DNA from: Taudactylus pleione
Lineage: Eukaryota > Chordata > Amphibia > Anura > Myobatrachidae
Length of the DNA: 64,000 nucleotides
Assembly: GCA_031769625.1 (NCBI GenBank)
Contig: JAUIMM010000890.1
Coordinates: forward strand, 124,001-188,000
Direction of reading: 5' to 3'
A model generated the notes under the pieces. The model did no database searches. It had not been told where the DNA came from and saw nothing but the letters and a program-made list of their open reading frames with translations. This document shows, piece by piece, positions 43,076 through 55,496 of the stretch (its first letter is position 1; each line of letters begins with the position of its first letter). The position numbers and the translations under genes were made by a program.

Positions 43076-46000
43076 ATGCAGGGCCTGACCACTAGGGGGT
43101 AATAGGTGCAGTCTCCCTTCATATGCAGGACCTGACCACTAGGGGGTAATAGGTGCAGTCTCCCTTCATATGCAGGACCTGACCACTAGGGGGTAATAGG
43201 TGCAGTCTCCCCTTCATATGCAGGACCTGACCACTAGGGGGTAATAGGTGCAGTCTCCCCTTCATTTGCAGGGCCTGACCACTAGGGGGTAATAGGTGCA
43301 GTATCCCCTTCATATGCAGGACCTGACCACTAGGGGTCTAATAGGTGTAGTCTCCCCTTCATATGCAGGACCTGACCACTAGGGGGTAATAGGTGCAGTC
43401 TCCCCTTCATATGCAGAGCCTGACCACTAGGTGGTAATAGGTGCAGTATCCCCTTCATATGCAGGGCCTGACCAGTAGGTGGTAATAGGTGCAGTGTCCC
43501 CTTCATATGCAGGACCTGACCACTAGGGGGTAATAGGTGCAGTATCCCCTTCATATGCAGGGCCTGACCACTTGGGGGTAATATTTGCAGTCTCCTTTCA
43601 TATGCAGGACCTAACCACTAGGGGGTAATAGGTGCAGTGTCCCCTTCATATGCAGGACCTGACCACTAGGGGGTAATAGGTGCAGTATCCCCTTCATATG
43701 CAGGGCCTGACCACTAGGGGGTAATAGGTGCAGTGTCCCCTTCATATGCAGGACCTGACCACTAGGGGGTAATAGGTGCAGTATCCCCTTCATATGCAGG
43801 GCCTGACCACTAGGGGGTAATAGGTGCAGTCTCCCTTCATATGCAGGACCTGACCACTAGGGGGTAATAGGTGCATTCTCCCTTCATATGCAGGACCTGA
43901 CCACTAGGGGGTAATAGGTGCAGTATCCCCTTCATATGCAGGGCCTGACCACTAGGGGGTAAAATGTGCAGTGTCCCCTTCATATGCAGGACCTGACCAC
44001 TAGGGGGTAATAGGTGCAGTGTCCCCTTCATATGCAGGACCTGACCACTAGGGGGTAATAGGTGCAGTCTCCCTTCATATGCAGGACCTGACCACTAGGG
44101 GGTAATAGGTGCAGTCTCCCCTTCATATGCAGGACCTGACCACTAGGGGGTAATAGGTGCAGTGTCCCCTTCATATGCAGGACCTGACCTCTAGGGGGTT
44201 ATAGGTGCAGTGTCCCCTTCATATGCAGGGCCTGACCACTAGGGGGTAATAGGTGCAGTATCCCCTTCATATGCAGGACCTGACCACTAGGGTGTAATAG
44301 GTGCAGTCTCCCCTTCATATGCAGGACCTGACCACTAGGGGGTAATAGGTGCAGTCTCCCCTTCATATGCACGGCCTGACCACTAAGGGGTAATAGGTGC
44401 AGTCTCCCCTTCATATGCAGGACCTGACCACTAGGCGGTAATAGGTGCAGTGTCCCCTTCATATGCAGGGCCTGACCAGTAGGTGGTAATAGGTGCAGTC
44501 TCCCCTTCATATGCAGGGCCTGACCACTAGGGGGTAATAGGTGCAGTGTCCCCTTCATATGCAGGACCTGACCACTAGGGGGTAATAGGTGCAGTATCCC
44601 CTTCATATGCAGGACCTGACCACTAGGGGGTAATAGGTGCAGTCTCCCCTTCATATGCAGGACCTGACCACTAGGGGGTAATAGGTGCAGTATCCCCTTC
44701 ATATGCAGGGCCTGACCACTAGGGGGTAATAGGTGCAGTGTCCCCTTCATATGCAGGACCTGACCACTAGGGGGTAATAGGTGCAGTATCCCCTTCATAT
44801 GCAGGACCTGACCACTAGGTGGTAATAGGTGCAGTGTCCCCTTCATATGCAGGGCCTGACCATTAGGGGGTAATAGGTGCAGTGTCCCCTTCATATGCAG
44901 GACCTGACCACTAGGGGGTAATAGGTGCAGTATCCCCTTCATATGCAGGGCCTGACCACTAGGGGGTAATAGGTGCAGTGTCCCCTTCATATGCAGGACC
45001 TGACCACTAGGGGGTAATAGGTGCAGTATCCCCTTCATATGCACGGCCTGACCACTAGGGGGTAATAGGTGCAGTCTCCCCTTCATATGCAGGACCTGAC
45101 CACTAGGGGGTAATAGGTGCAGTGTCCCCTTCATATGCAGGGCCTGACCAGTAGGTGGTAATAGGTGCAGTCTCCCCTTCATATGCAGGGCCTGACCACT
45201 AGGGGGTAATAGGTGCAGTGTCCCCTTCATATGCAGGACCTGACCACTAGGGGGTAATAGGTGCAGTGTCCCCTTCATATGCAGGACCTGACCACTAGGG
45301 GGTAATAGGTGCAGTATCCCCTTCATATGCAGGACCTGACCACTAGGGGGTAATAGGTGCAGTCTTCCCTTCATATGCAGGACCTGACCACTAGGGGGTA
45401 ATAGGTGCAGTATCCCCTTCATATGCAGGGCCTGACCACTAGGGGTAATAGGTGCAGTGTCCCCTTCATATGCAGGGCCTGACCACTAGGGGGTAATAGG
45501 TGCAGTATCCCCTTCATATGCAGGACCTGACCACTAGGGGGTAATAGGTGCAGTCTCCCCTTCATATGCAGGACCTGACCACTAGGTGGTAATTTGTGCA
45601 GTCTCCCCTTCATATGCAGGACCTGACCACTAGGGGGTAATAGGTGCAGTGTCCCCTTCATATGCAGGGCCTGACCACTTGGGGGTAATAGGTGCAGTGT
45701 CCCCTTCATATGCAGGACCTGACCACTAGGGGGTAATAGGTGCAGTATCCCCTTCATATGCAGGGCCTGACCACTAGGGGGTAATAGGTGCAGTGTCCCC
45801 TTCATATGCAGGACCTGACCACTAGGGGGTAATAGGTGCAGTATCCCCTTCATATGCACGGCCTGACCACTAGGGGGTAATAGGTGCAGTCTCCCCTTCA
45901 TATGCAGGACCTGACCACTAGGGGGTAATAGGTGCAGTATCCCCTTCATATGCAGGGCCTGACCACTAGGGGGTAATAGGTGCAGTCTCCCTTCATATGC

Positions 46001-46184
46001 AGGACCTGACCACTAGGGGGTAATAGGTGCAGTCTCCCCTTCATATGCAGGACCTGACCACTAGGGGGTAATAGGTGCAGTGTCCCCTTCATATGCAGGA
46101 CCTGACCACTAGGGGGTAATAGGTGCAGTGTCCCCTTCATATGCAGGGCCTGACCACTAGGGGGTAATAGGTGCAGTATCCCCT

Positions 46185-49100
46185 TCATATGCAGGGCCTG
46201 ACCACTTGGGGGTAATATTTGCAGTCTCCCTTCATATGCAGGACCTGACCACTAGGTGGTAATAGGTGCAGTGTCCCCTTCATATGCAGGACCTGACCAC
46301 TAGGGGGTAATAGGTGCAGTATCCCCTTCATATGCAGGGCCTGACCACTAGGGGGTAATAGGTGCAGTGTCCCCATCATATGCAGGACCTGACCACTGGG
46401 GGGTAATAGGTGCAGTATCCCCTTCATATGCAGGGCCTGACCACTAGGGGGTAATAGGTGCAGTCTCCCTTCATATGCAGGACCTGACCACTAGGGGGTA
46501 ATAGGTGCAGTCTCCCCTTCATATGCAGGACCTGACCACTAGGGGGTAATAGGTGCAGTGTCCCCTTCATATGCAGGACCTGACCACTAGGGGGTAATAG
46601 GTGCAGTATCCCCTTCATATGCAGGGCCTGACCACTAGGGGGTAATAGGTGCAGTCTCCCTTCATATGCAGGACCTGACCACTAGGGGGTAATAGGTGCA
46701 GTCTCCCCTTCATATGCAGGACCTGACCACTAGGGGGTAATAGGTGCAGTGTCCCCTTCATATGCAGGGCCTGACCACTAGGGGGTAATAGGTGCAGTCT
46801 CCGCTTCATATGCAGGGCCTGACCACTAGGGGGTAATAGGTGCAGCATCCCCTTCATATGCAGGACCTGACCACTAGGGGGTAATAGGTGCAGTCTCCCC
46901 TTCATATGCAGGACCTGACCACTAGGGGGTAATAGGTGCAGTCTCCCCTTCATATGCACGGCCTGACCACTAGGGGGTAATAGGTGCAGTCTCCACTTCA
47001 TATGCAGGACCTGACCACTAGGGGGTAATAGGTGCAGTGTCCCCTTCATATGTAGGGCCTGACCAGTAGGTGGTAATAGGTGCAGTGTCCCCTTTATATG
47101 CAGGGCCTGACCACTAGGGGCTAATAGGTGCAGTGTCCCCTTCATATGCAGGACCTGACCACTAGGGGGTAATAGGTGCAGTATCCCCTTCATATGCAGG
47201 ACCTGACCACTAGGGGGTAATAGGTGCAGTATCCCCTTCATATGCAGGGCCTGACCACTAGGGGGTAATAGGTGCAGTGTCCCCTTCATATGCAGGACCT
47301 GACCACTAGGGGGTAATAGGTGCAGTCTCCCATCATATGCAGGACCTGACCACTAGGTGGTAATAGGTGCAGTGTCCCCTTCATATGCAGGACCTGACCA
47401 CTAGGGGGTAATAGGTGCAGTATCCCCTTCATATGCAGGGCCTGACCGCTAGGGGGTTATAGGTGCAGTCTCCCTTCATATGCAGGACCTGACCACTAGG
47501 GGGTAATAGGTGCAGTCTCCCCTTCATATGCAGGGCCTGACCACTAGGGGCTAATAGGTGCAGTGTCCCCTTCATATGCAGGACCTGACCACTAGGGGGT
47601 AATAGGTGCAGTATCCCCTTCATATGCACGGCCTGACCACTAGGGGGTAATAGGTGCAGTCTCCCCTTCATATGCAGGACCTGACCACTAGGGGGTAATA
47701 GGTGCAGTGTCCCCTTCATATGCAGGACCTGACCACTAGGGGGTAATAGGTGCAGTCTCCCTTCATATGCAGGACCTGACCACTAGGGGGTAATAGGTGC
47801 AGTCTCCCCTTCATATGCAGGACCTGACCACTAGGGGGTAATAGGTGCAGTGTCCCCTTCATATGCAGGACCTGACCTCTAGGGGGTAATAGGTGCAGTG
47901 TCCCCTTCATATGCAGGGCCTGACCACTAGGGGGTAATAGGTGCAGTATCCCCTTCATATGCAGGACCTGACCACTAGGGGGTAATAGGTGCAGTCTCCC
48001 CTTCATATGCAGGACCTGACCACTAGGGGGTAATAGGTGCAGTCTCACCTTCATATGCACGGCCTGACCACTAAGGGGTAATAGGTGCAGTCTCCCCTTC
48101 ATATGCAGGACCTGACCACTAGGGGGTAATAGGTGCAGTGTCCCCTTCATATGCAGGACCTGACCACTAGGGGGTAATAGGTGCAGTATCCCCTTCATAT
48201 GCAGGACCTGACCACTAGGGGGTAATAGGTGCAGTCTTCCCTTCATATGCAGGACCTGACCACTAGGGGGTAATAGGTGCAGTATCCCCTTCATATGCAG
48301 GACCTGACCACTAGGGGGTAATAGGTGCAGTGTCCCCTTCATATGCAGGACCTGACCACTAAGGGGTAATAGGTGCAGTATCCCCTTCATATGCAGGGCC
48401 TGACCACTAGGGGGTAATAGGTGCAGTCTCCCTTCATATGCAGGACCTGACCACTAGGGGGTAATAGGTGCAGTATCCCCTTCATATGCAGGGCCTGACC
48501 ACTTGGGGGTAATATTTGCAGTCTCCCTTCATATGCAGGACCTGACCACTAGGGGGTAATAGGTGCAGTGTCCCCTTCATATGCAGGACCTGACCACTAG
48601 GGGGTAATAGGTGCAGTATCCCCTTCATATGCAGGGCCTGACCACTAGGGGGTAATAGGTGCAGTGTCCCCTTCATATGCAGGGCCTGACCACTAGGGGG
48701 TAATAGGTGCAGAATCCCCTTCATATGCAGGACCTGACCACTAGGGGTCTAATAGGTGTAGTCTCCCCTTCATATGCAGGACCTGACCACTAGGGGGTAA
48801 TAGGTGCAGTCTCCCCTTGATATGCAGAGCCTGACCACTAGGTGGTAATAGGTGCAGGATCCCCTTCATATGCAGGGCCTGACCAGTAGGTGGTAATAGG
48901 TGCAGTGTCCCCTTCATATGCAGGACCTGACCACTAGGGGGTAATAGGTGCAGTATCCCCTTCATATGCAGGGCCTGACCACTTGGGGGTAATATTTGCA
49001 GTCTCCCTTCATATGCAGGACCTGACCACTAGGGGGTAATAGGTGCAGTGTCCCCTTCATATGCAGGACCTGACCACTAGGGGGTAATAGGTGCAGTATC

Positions 49101-50330
49101 CCCTTCATATGCAGGGCCTGACCACTAGGGGGTAATAGGTGCAGTGTCCCCTTCATATGCAGGACCTGACCACTAGGGGGTAATAGGTGCAGTATCCCCT
49201 TCATATGCAGGGCCTGACCACTAGGGGGTAATAGGTGCAGTCTCCCTTCATATGCAGGACCTGACCACTAGGGGGTAATAGGTGCAGTCTCCCCTTCATA
49301 TGCAGGCCCTGACCACTAGGGGGTAATAGGTGCAGTGTCCCCTTCATATGCAGGACCTGACCACTAGGGGGTAATAGGTGCAGTATCCCCTTCATATGCA
49401 GGGCCTGACCACTAGGGGGTAATAGGTGCAGTCTCCCTTCATATGCAGGACCTGACCACTAGGGGGTAATAGGTGCAGTCTCCCCTTCATATGCAGGACC
49501 TGACCACTAGGGGGTAATAGGTGCAGTGTCCCCTTCATATGCAGGGCCTGACCACTAGGGGGTAATAGGTGCAGTCTCCGCTTCATATGCAGGGCCTGAC
49601 CACTAGGGGGTAATAGGTGCAGTATCCCCTTCATATGCAGGACCTGACCACTAGGGGGTAATAGGTGCAGTCTCCCCTTCATATGCAGGACCTGACCACT
49701 AGGGGGTAATAGGTGCAGTCTCCCCTTCATATGCACGGCCTGACCACTAGGGGGTAATAGGTGCAGTCTCCACTTCATATGCAGGACCTGACCACTAGGG
49801 GGTAATAGGTGCAGTGTCCCCTTCATATGTAGGGCCTGACCAGTAGGTGGTAATAGGTGCAGTGTCCCCTTTATATGCAGGGCCTGACCACTAGGGGCTA
49901 ATAGGTGCAGTGTCCCCTTCATATGCAGGACCTGACCACTAGGGGGTAATAGGTGCAGTATCCCCTTCATATGCAGGACCTGACCACTAGGGGGTAATAG
50001 GTGCAGTATCCCCTTCATATGCAGGGCCTGACCACTAGGGGGTAATAGGTGCAGTGTCCCCTTCATATGCAGGACCTGACCACTAGGGGGTAATAGGTGC
50101 AGTCTCCCATCATATGCAGGACCTGACCACTAGGTGGTAATAGGTGCAGTGTCCCCTTCATATGCAGGACCTGACCACTAGGGGGTAATAGGTGCAGTAT
50201 CCCCTTCATATGCAGGGCCTGACCGCTAGGGGGTTATAGGTGCAGTCTCCCTTCATATGCAGGACCTGACCACTAGGGGGTAATAGGTGCAGTCTCCCCT
50301 TCATATGCAGGGCCTGACCACTAGGGGCTA
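46185..50330. repeat. Higher-order repeat pair, offset 2,777 bp
   Basis: About 46,185-47,550 recurs at 48,962-50,330. Matching subtype starts are 46,424/49,201 and 46,615/49,392, with block ends at 47,289/50,066. Shared private variants include TATGTAGGGCC and CCCTTTATATGC near 47,050-47,095 and again near 49,827-49,875, both rare elsewhere in the array. A shorter related piece begins near 50,640. Confidence 0.75.
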
Positions 50331-51982
50331 ATAGGTGCAGTGTCCCCTTCATATGCAGGACCTGACCACTAGGGGGTAATAGGTGCAGTATCCCCTTCAT
50401 ATGCAGGACCTGACCACTAGGGGGTAATAGGTGCAGTATCCCCTTCATATGCAGGGCCTGACCACTAGGGGGTAATAGGTGCAGTGTCCCCTTCATATGC
50501 AGGACCTGACCACTAGGGGGTAATAGGTGCAGTCTCCCATCATATGCAGGACCTGACCACTAGGTGGTAATAGGTGCAGTGCCCCCTTCATATGCAGGAC
50601 CTGACCACTAGGGGGTAATAGGTGCAGTATCCCCTTCATATGCAGGGCCTGACCACTAGGGGGTTATAGGTGCTGTCTCCCCTTCATATGCAGGACCTGA
50701 CCACTAGGGGGTAATAGGTGCAGTGTCCCCTTCATATGCAGGGCCTGACCACTAGGGGGTAATAGGTGCAGTCTCCGCTTCATATGCACGGCCTGACCAC
50801 TAGGGGGTAATAGGTGCAGTATCCCCTTCATATGCAGGACCTGACCACTAGGGGGTAATAGGTGCAGTCTCCCCTTCATATGCAGGACCTGACCACTAGG
50901 GGGTAATAGGTGCAGTCTCCCCTTCATATGCACGGCCTGACCACTAGGGGGTAATAGGTGCAGTCTCCACTTCATATGCAGGACCTGACCACTAGGGGGT
51001 AATAGGTGCAGTGTCCCCTTCATATGTAGGGCCTGACCAGTAGGTGGTAATAGGTGCAGTGTCCCCTTCATATGCAGGGCCTGACCACTAGGGGCTAATA
51101 GGTGCAGTGTCCCCTTCATATGCAGGACCAGACCACTAGGGGGTAATAGGTGCAGTATCCCCTTCATATGCAGGACCTGACCACTAGGGGGTAATAGGTG
51201 CAGTATCCCCTTCATATGCAGGGCCTGACCACTAGGGGGTAATAGGTGCAGTGTCCCCTTCATATGCGGGACCTGACCACTAGGGGGTAATACGTGCAGT
51301 CTCCCATCATATGCAGGACCTGACCACTAGGTGGTAATAGGTGCAGTGTCCCCTTCATATGCAGGACCTGACCACTAGGGGGTAATAGGTGCAGTATCCC
51401 CTTCATATGCAGGGCCTGACCGCTAGGGGGTTATAGGTGCAGTCTCCCTTCATATGCAGGACCTGACCACTAGGGGGTAATAGGTGCAGTCTCCCTTCAT
51501 ATGCAGGGCCTGACCACTAGGGGGTAATAGGTGCAGTATCCCCTTCATATGCAGGACCTGACCACAAGGGGGTAATAGGTGCAGTATCCCCTTCATATGC
51601 AGAGCCTGACCACTAGGGGGTAATAGGTGCAGTGTCCCCTTCAAATGCAGGACCTGACCACTAGGGGGTAATAGGTGCAGTCTCCCCTTCATATGCAGGA
51701 CCTGACCACTAGGGGGTAATAGGTGCAGTATCCCCTTCATATGCAGAGCCTGACCACTAGGGGGTAATAGGTGCAGTGTCCCCTTCATATGCAGGGCCTG
51801 ACCACTAGGTGGTAATAGGTGCAGTGTCCCCTTCATATGCAGGACCTGACCACTAGGGGCTAATAGGTGCAGTGTCCCCTTCATATGCAGGACTTGACCA
51901 CTAGGGGGTAATAGGTGCAGTATCCCCTTCATATGCAGGACCTGACCACTAGGGGGTAATAGGTGCAGTATCCCCTTCATAT

Positions 51983-54600
51983 GCTAGGGGGTAATAGGTG
52001 CAGTGTCCCCTTCATATGCTAGGGGGTAATAGGTGCAGTATCCCCTTCATATGCAGGGCCTGACCGCTAGGGGGTTATAGGGGGGTTATAGGTGCAGTCT
52101 CCCTTCATATGCAGGACCTGACCACTAGGGGGTAATAGGTGCAGTCTCCCCTTCATATGCAGGACCTGACCACTAGGGGGTAATAGGTGCAGTCTCCCTT
52201 CATATGCAGGACCTGACCACTAGGGGGTAATAGGTGCAGTGTCCCCTTCATATGCAGGACCTGACCACTAGGGGGTAATAGGTGCAGTGTCCCCTTCATA
52301 TGCAGGACCTGGCCACTAGGTGGTAATAGGTGCAGTGTCCCCTTCATATGCAGGACCTGACCACTAGGGGGTAATAGGTGCAGTATCCCCTTCATATGCA
52401 GGACCTGACCACTAGGGGGTAATAGGTGCAGTATCCCCTTCATATGCAGAGCCTGACCACTAGGGGGTAATAGGTGCAGTGTCCCCTTCAAATGCAGGAC
52501 CTGACCACTAGGGGGTAATAGGTGCAGTGTCCCCTTCATATGCTAGGGGGTAATAGGTGCAGTCTCCCCTTCATATGCAGGACCTGACCACTAGGGGGTA
52601 ATAGGTGCAGTATCCCCTTCATATGCAGAGCCTGACCACTAGGGGGTAATAGGTGCAGTGTCCCCTTCATATGCAGGGCCTGACCACTAGGTGGTAATAG
52701 GTGCAGTGTCCCCTTCATATGCAGGACCTGACCACTAGGGGGTAATAGGTGCAGTGTCCCCTTCATATGCAGGACCTGACCACTAGGTGGTAATAGGTGC
52801 AGTGTCCCCTTCATATGCAGGACCTGACCACTAGGGGGTAATAGGTGCAGTATCCCCTTCATATGCAGGACCTGACCACTAGGGGGTAATAGGTGCAGTA
52901 TCCCCTTCATATGCAGGACCTGACCACTAGGGGGTAATAGGTGCAGTATCCCCTTCATATGCAGAGCCTGACCACTAGGGGGTAATAGGTGCAGTGTCCC
53001 CTTCAAATGCAGGACCTGACCACTAGGGGGTAATAGGTGCAGTATCCCCTTCATATGCAGGGCCTGACCACTAGGGGGTAATAGGTGCAGTCTCCCCTTC
53101 ATATGCAGGACCTGACCACTAGGGGGTAATAGGTGCAGTATCCCCTTCATATGCAGAGCCTGACCACTAGGGGGTAATAGGTGCAGTCTCCCCTTCATAT
53201 GCAGAGCCTGACCACTAGGGGGTAATAGGTGCAGTATCCCCTTCATATGCAGGACCTGACCACTAGGGGGTAATAGGTGCAGTATCCCCTTCATATGCTA
53301 GGGGGTAATAGGTGCAGTGTCCCCTTCATATGCTAGGGGGTAATAGGTGTAGTCTCCCCTTCATATGCAGGGCCTGACCACTAGGGGGTAATAGGTGCAG
53401 TATCCCCTTCATATGCAGGACCTGACCACTAGGGGGTAATAGGTGCAGTCTTCCCTTCATATGCAGAGCCTGACCACTAGGGGGTAATAGGTGCAGTCTC
53501 CCTTCATATGCAGAGCCTGACCACTAGGGGGTAATAGGTGCAGTCTCCCTTCATATGCAGGACCTGACCACTAGGGGGTAATAGGTGCAGTCTCCCCTTC
53601 ATATGCAGGACCTGACCACTAGGGAGTAATAGGTGCAGTCTCCCCTTCATATGCAGGACCTGACCACTAGGGGGTAATAGGTGCAGTATCCCCTTCATAT
53701 GCAGAGCCTGACCACTAGGGGGTAATAGGTGCAGTGTCCCCTTCATATGCAGGGCCTGACCACTAGGTGGTAATAGGTGCAGTGTCCCCTTCATATGCAG
53801 GACCTGACCACTAGGGGGTAATAGGTGCAGTGTCCCCTTCATATGCAGGACCTGACCACTAGGTGGTAATAGGTGCAGTGTCCCCTTCATATGCAGGACC
53901 TGACCACTAGGGGGTAATAGGTGCAGTATCCCCTTCATATGCAGGACCTGACCACTAGGGGGTAATAGGTGCAGTATCCCCTTCATATGCAGGACCTGAC
54001 CACTAGGGGGTAATAGGTGCAGTATCCCCTTCATATGCAGAGCCTGACCACTAGGGGGTAATAGGTGCAGTGTCCCCTTCAAATGCAGGACCTGACCACT
54101 AGGGGGTAATAGGTGCAGTATCCCCTTCATATGCAGGGCCTGACCACTAGGGGGTAATAGGTGCAGTCTCCCCTTCATATGCAGGACCTGACCACTAGGG
54201 GGTAATAGGTGCAGTATCCCCTTCATATGCAGGACCTGACCACTAGGGGGTAATAGGTGCAGTCTCCCTTCATATGCAGGACCTGACTACTAGGGGGTAA
54301 TAGGTGCAGTGTCCCCTTCATATGTAGGGCCTGACCAGTAGGTGGTAATAGGTGCAGTGTCCCCTTTATATGCAGGGCCTGACCACTAGGGGCTAATAGG
54401 TGCAGTGTCCCCTTCATATGCAGGACCTGACCACTAGGGGGTAATAGGTGCAGTATCCCCTTCATATGCAGGACCTGACCACTAGGGGGTAATAGGTGCA
54501 GTATCCCCTTCATATGCAGAGCCTGACCACTAGGGGGTAATAGGTGCAGTGTCCCCTTCAAATGCAGGACCTGACCACTAGGGGGTAATAGGTGCAGTAT
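51983..54600. repeat. Promoter-proximal satellite subfamily with 35-bp monomers
   Basis: The last few kilobases of the array differ from the rest. Five junctions of the form CATATGCTAGGGGG (GCTAG at 51,983, 52,018, 52,542, 53,297 and 53,332) lack the 13 bp containing AGGACCTGACCAC, leaving 35-bp monomers. Two pairs are exactly 35 bp apart. A 10-bp slippage duplication (GGGGGTTATA twice) sits near 52,070-52,090. A TCAAATGC variant marks 53,003, 54,079 and 54,558. The first two are 1,076 bp apart, matching a duplicated block (about 52,625-53,100 and 53,701-54,180), and the third is 479 bp further on. I read this as the older, less homogenised edge of the array. Confidence 0.75.
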
Positions 54601-55397
54601 CCCCTTCATATGCAGGGCCTGACCACTAGGGGGTAATAGGTGCAGTCTCCCCTTCATATGCAGGACCTGACCACTAGGGGGTAATAGGTGCAGTATCCCC
54701 TTCATATGCAGGACCTGACCACTAGGGGGTAATAGGTGCAGTCTCCCTTCATATGCAGGACCTGACTACTAGGGGGTAATAGGTGCAGTATCCCCTTCAT
54801 ATGCAGAGCCTGACCACTAGGGGGTAATAGGTGCAGTCTCCCCTTCATATGCAGAGCCTGACCACTAGGGGGTAATAGGTGCAGTATCCCCTTCATATGC
54901 AGGGCCTGACCACTAGGGGGTAATAGGTGCAGTCTCCCTTCATATGCAGGACCTGACTACTAGGGGGTAATAGGTGCAGTATCCCCTTCATATGCAGAGC
55001 CTGACCACTAGGGGGTAATAGGTGCAGTGTCCCCTTCATATGCAGGACCTGACCACTAGGGGGTAATAGGTGTAGTCTCCCCTTCATATGCAGGGCCTGA
55101 CCGCTAGGGGGTAATAGGTGCAGTATCCCCTTCATATACAGGACCTGACCACTAGGGGGTAATAGGTGCAGTCTTCCCTTCATATGCAGGGCCTGACCAC
55201 TAGGGGGTAATAGGTGCAGTCTCCCTTCATATGCAGAGCCTGACCACTAGGGGGTAATAGGTGCAGTCTCCCTTCATATGCAGAGCCTGACCACTAGGGG
55301 GTAATAGGTGCAGTCTCCCCTTCATATGCAGGACCTGACCACTAGGGGGTAATAGGTGCAGTATCCCCTTCATATGCAGGGCCTGACCAGTAGGGGG

Positions 55398-55496
55398 CTT
55401 ATGGTGAAGGGGATTTGCTTAGCCAAAGCTGCTGCTGCTAAAGTATAGTGACTTCAGTTGGCAACTACGAATCAGCCCCGCCTACAGCCACTGCAG
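55398..55496. other. Unique flank between satellite and promoter repeat
   Basis: About 100 bp with no satellite homology after the first few bases. It contains an SP1-like GCCCCGCC at about 55,475 and no other recognisable element. It marks the abrupt change from AT/GT-balanced, CpG-free satellite to GC-rich, CpG-containing promoter DNA. Confidence 0.5.

Larger units (their letters stand above)
1..55397. repeat. 48-bp satellite array, about 1,150 monomers
   Basis: One tandem array fills the first 55.4 kb with no interruption by unique sequence. The monomer is 48 bp. It contains the core CCACTAGGGGG, then TAATAGGTGCAG, a pyrimidine stretch and CATATG, so most units carry an NdeI site. Frequent 47-bp variants lack one C of the pyrimidine run (CTCCCTTC instead of CTCCCCTTC). 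All monomers that I read point the same way. Recurrent marker variants define subtypes: TAATATTTGCAG, GGGGTCTAATAGGTGTAG, CCAGTAGGTGGTAAT, TATACAGGACC, GGGGGTTATAGG and GCACGGCC. The array begins before the window. It ends about 478 bp before the start codon of the downstream gene, at a degenerate unit reading TAGGGGGCTTATGG. I do not recognise the family by name. Confidence 0.97.

Noticed and set aside
128..55183. Dozens of minus-strand open frames with a 16-residue repeat (MKGILHLLPPSGQVLH type), up to 407 codons
   Set aside because: 48 bp is exactly 16 codons, so any stop-free frame of the monomer stays open until a 47-bp variant shifts it. Frames begin and end at random monomers, have no conserved ends, and show no sign of selection on codon positions. 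A short repeat transcript cannot be excluded, but a protein-coding gene is not supported.
1..55397. CRISPR-like regular repeats
   Set aside because: There are no unique spacers; the repeats are contiguous head-to-tail, and the neighbouring gene is a spliced vertebrate gene.
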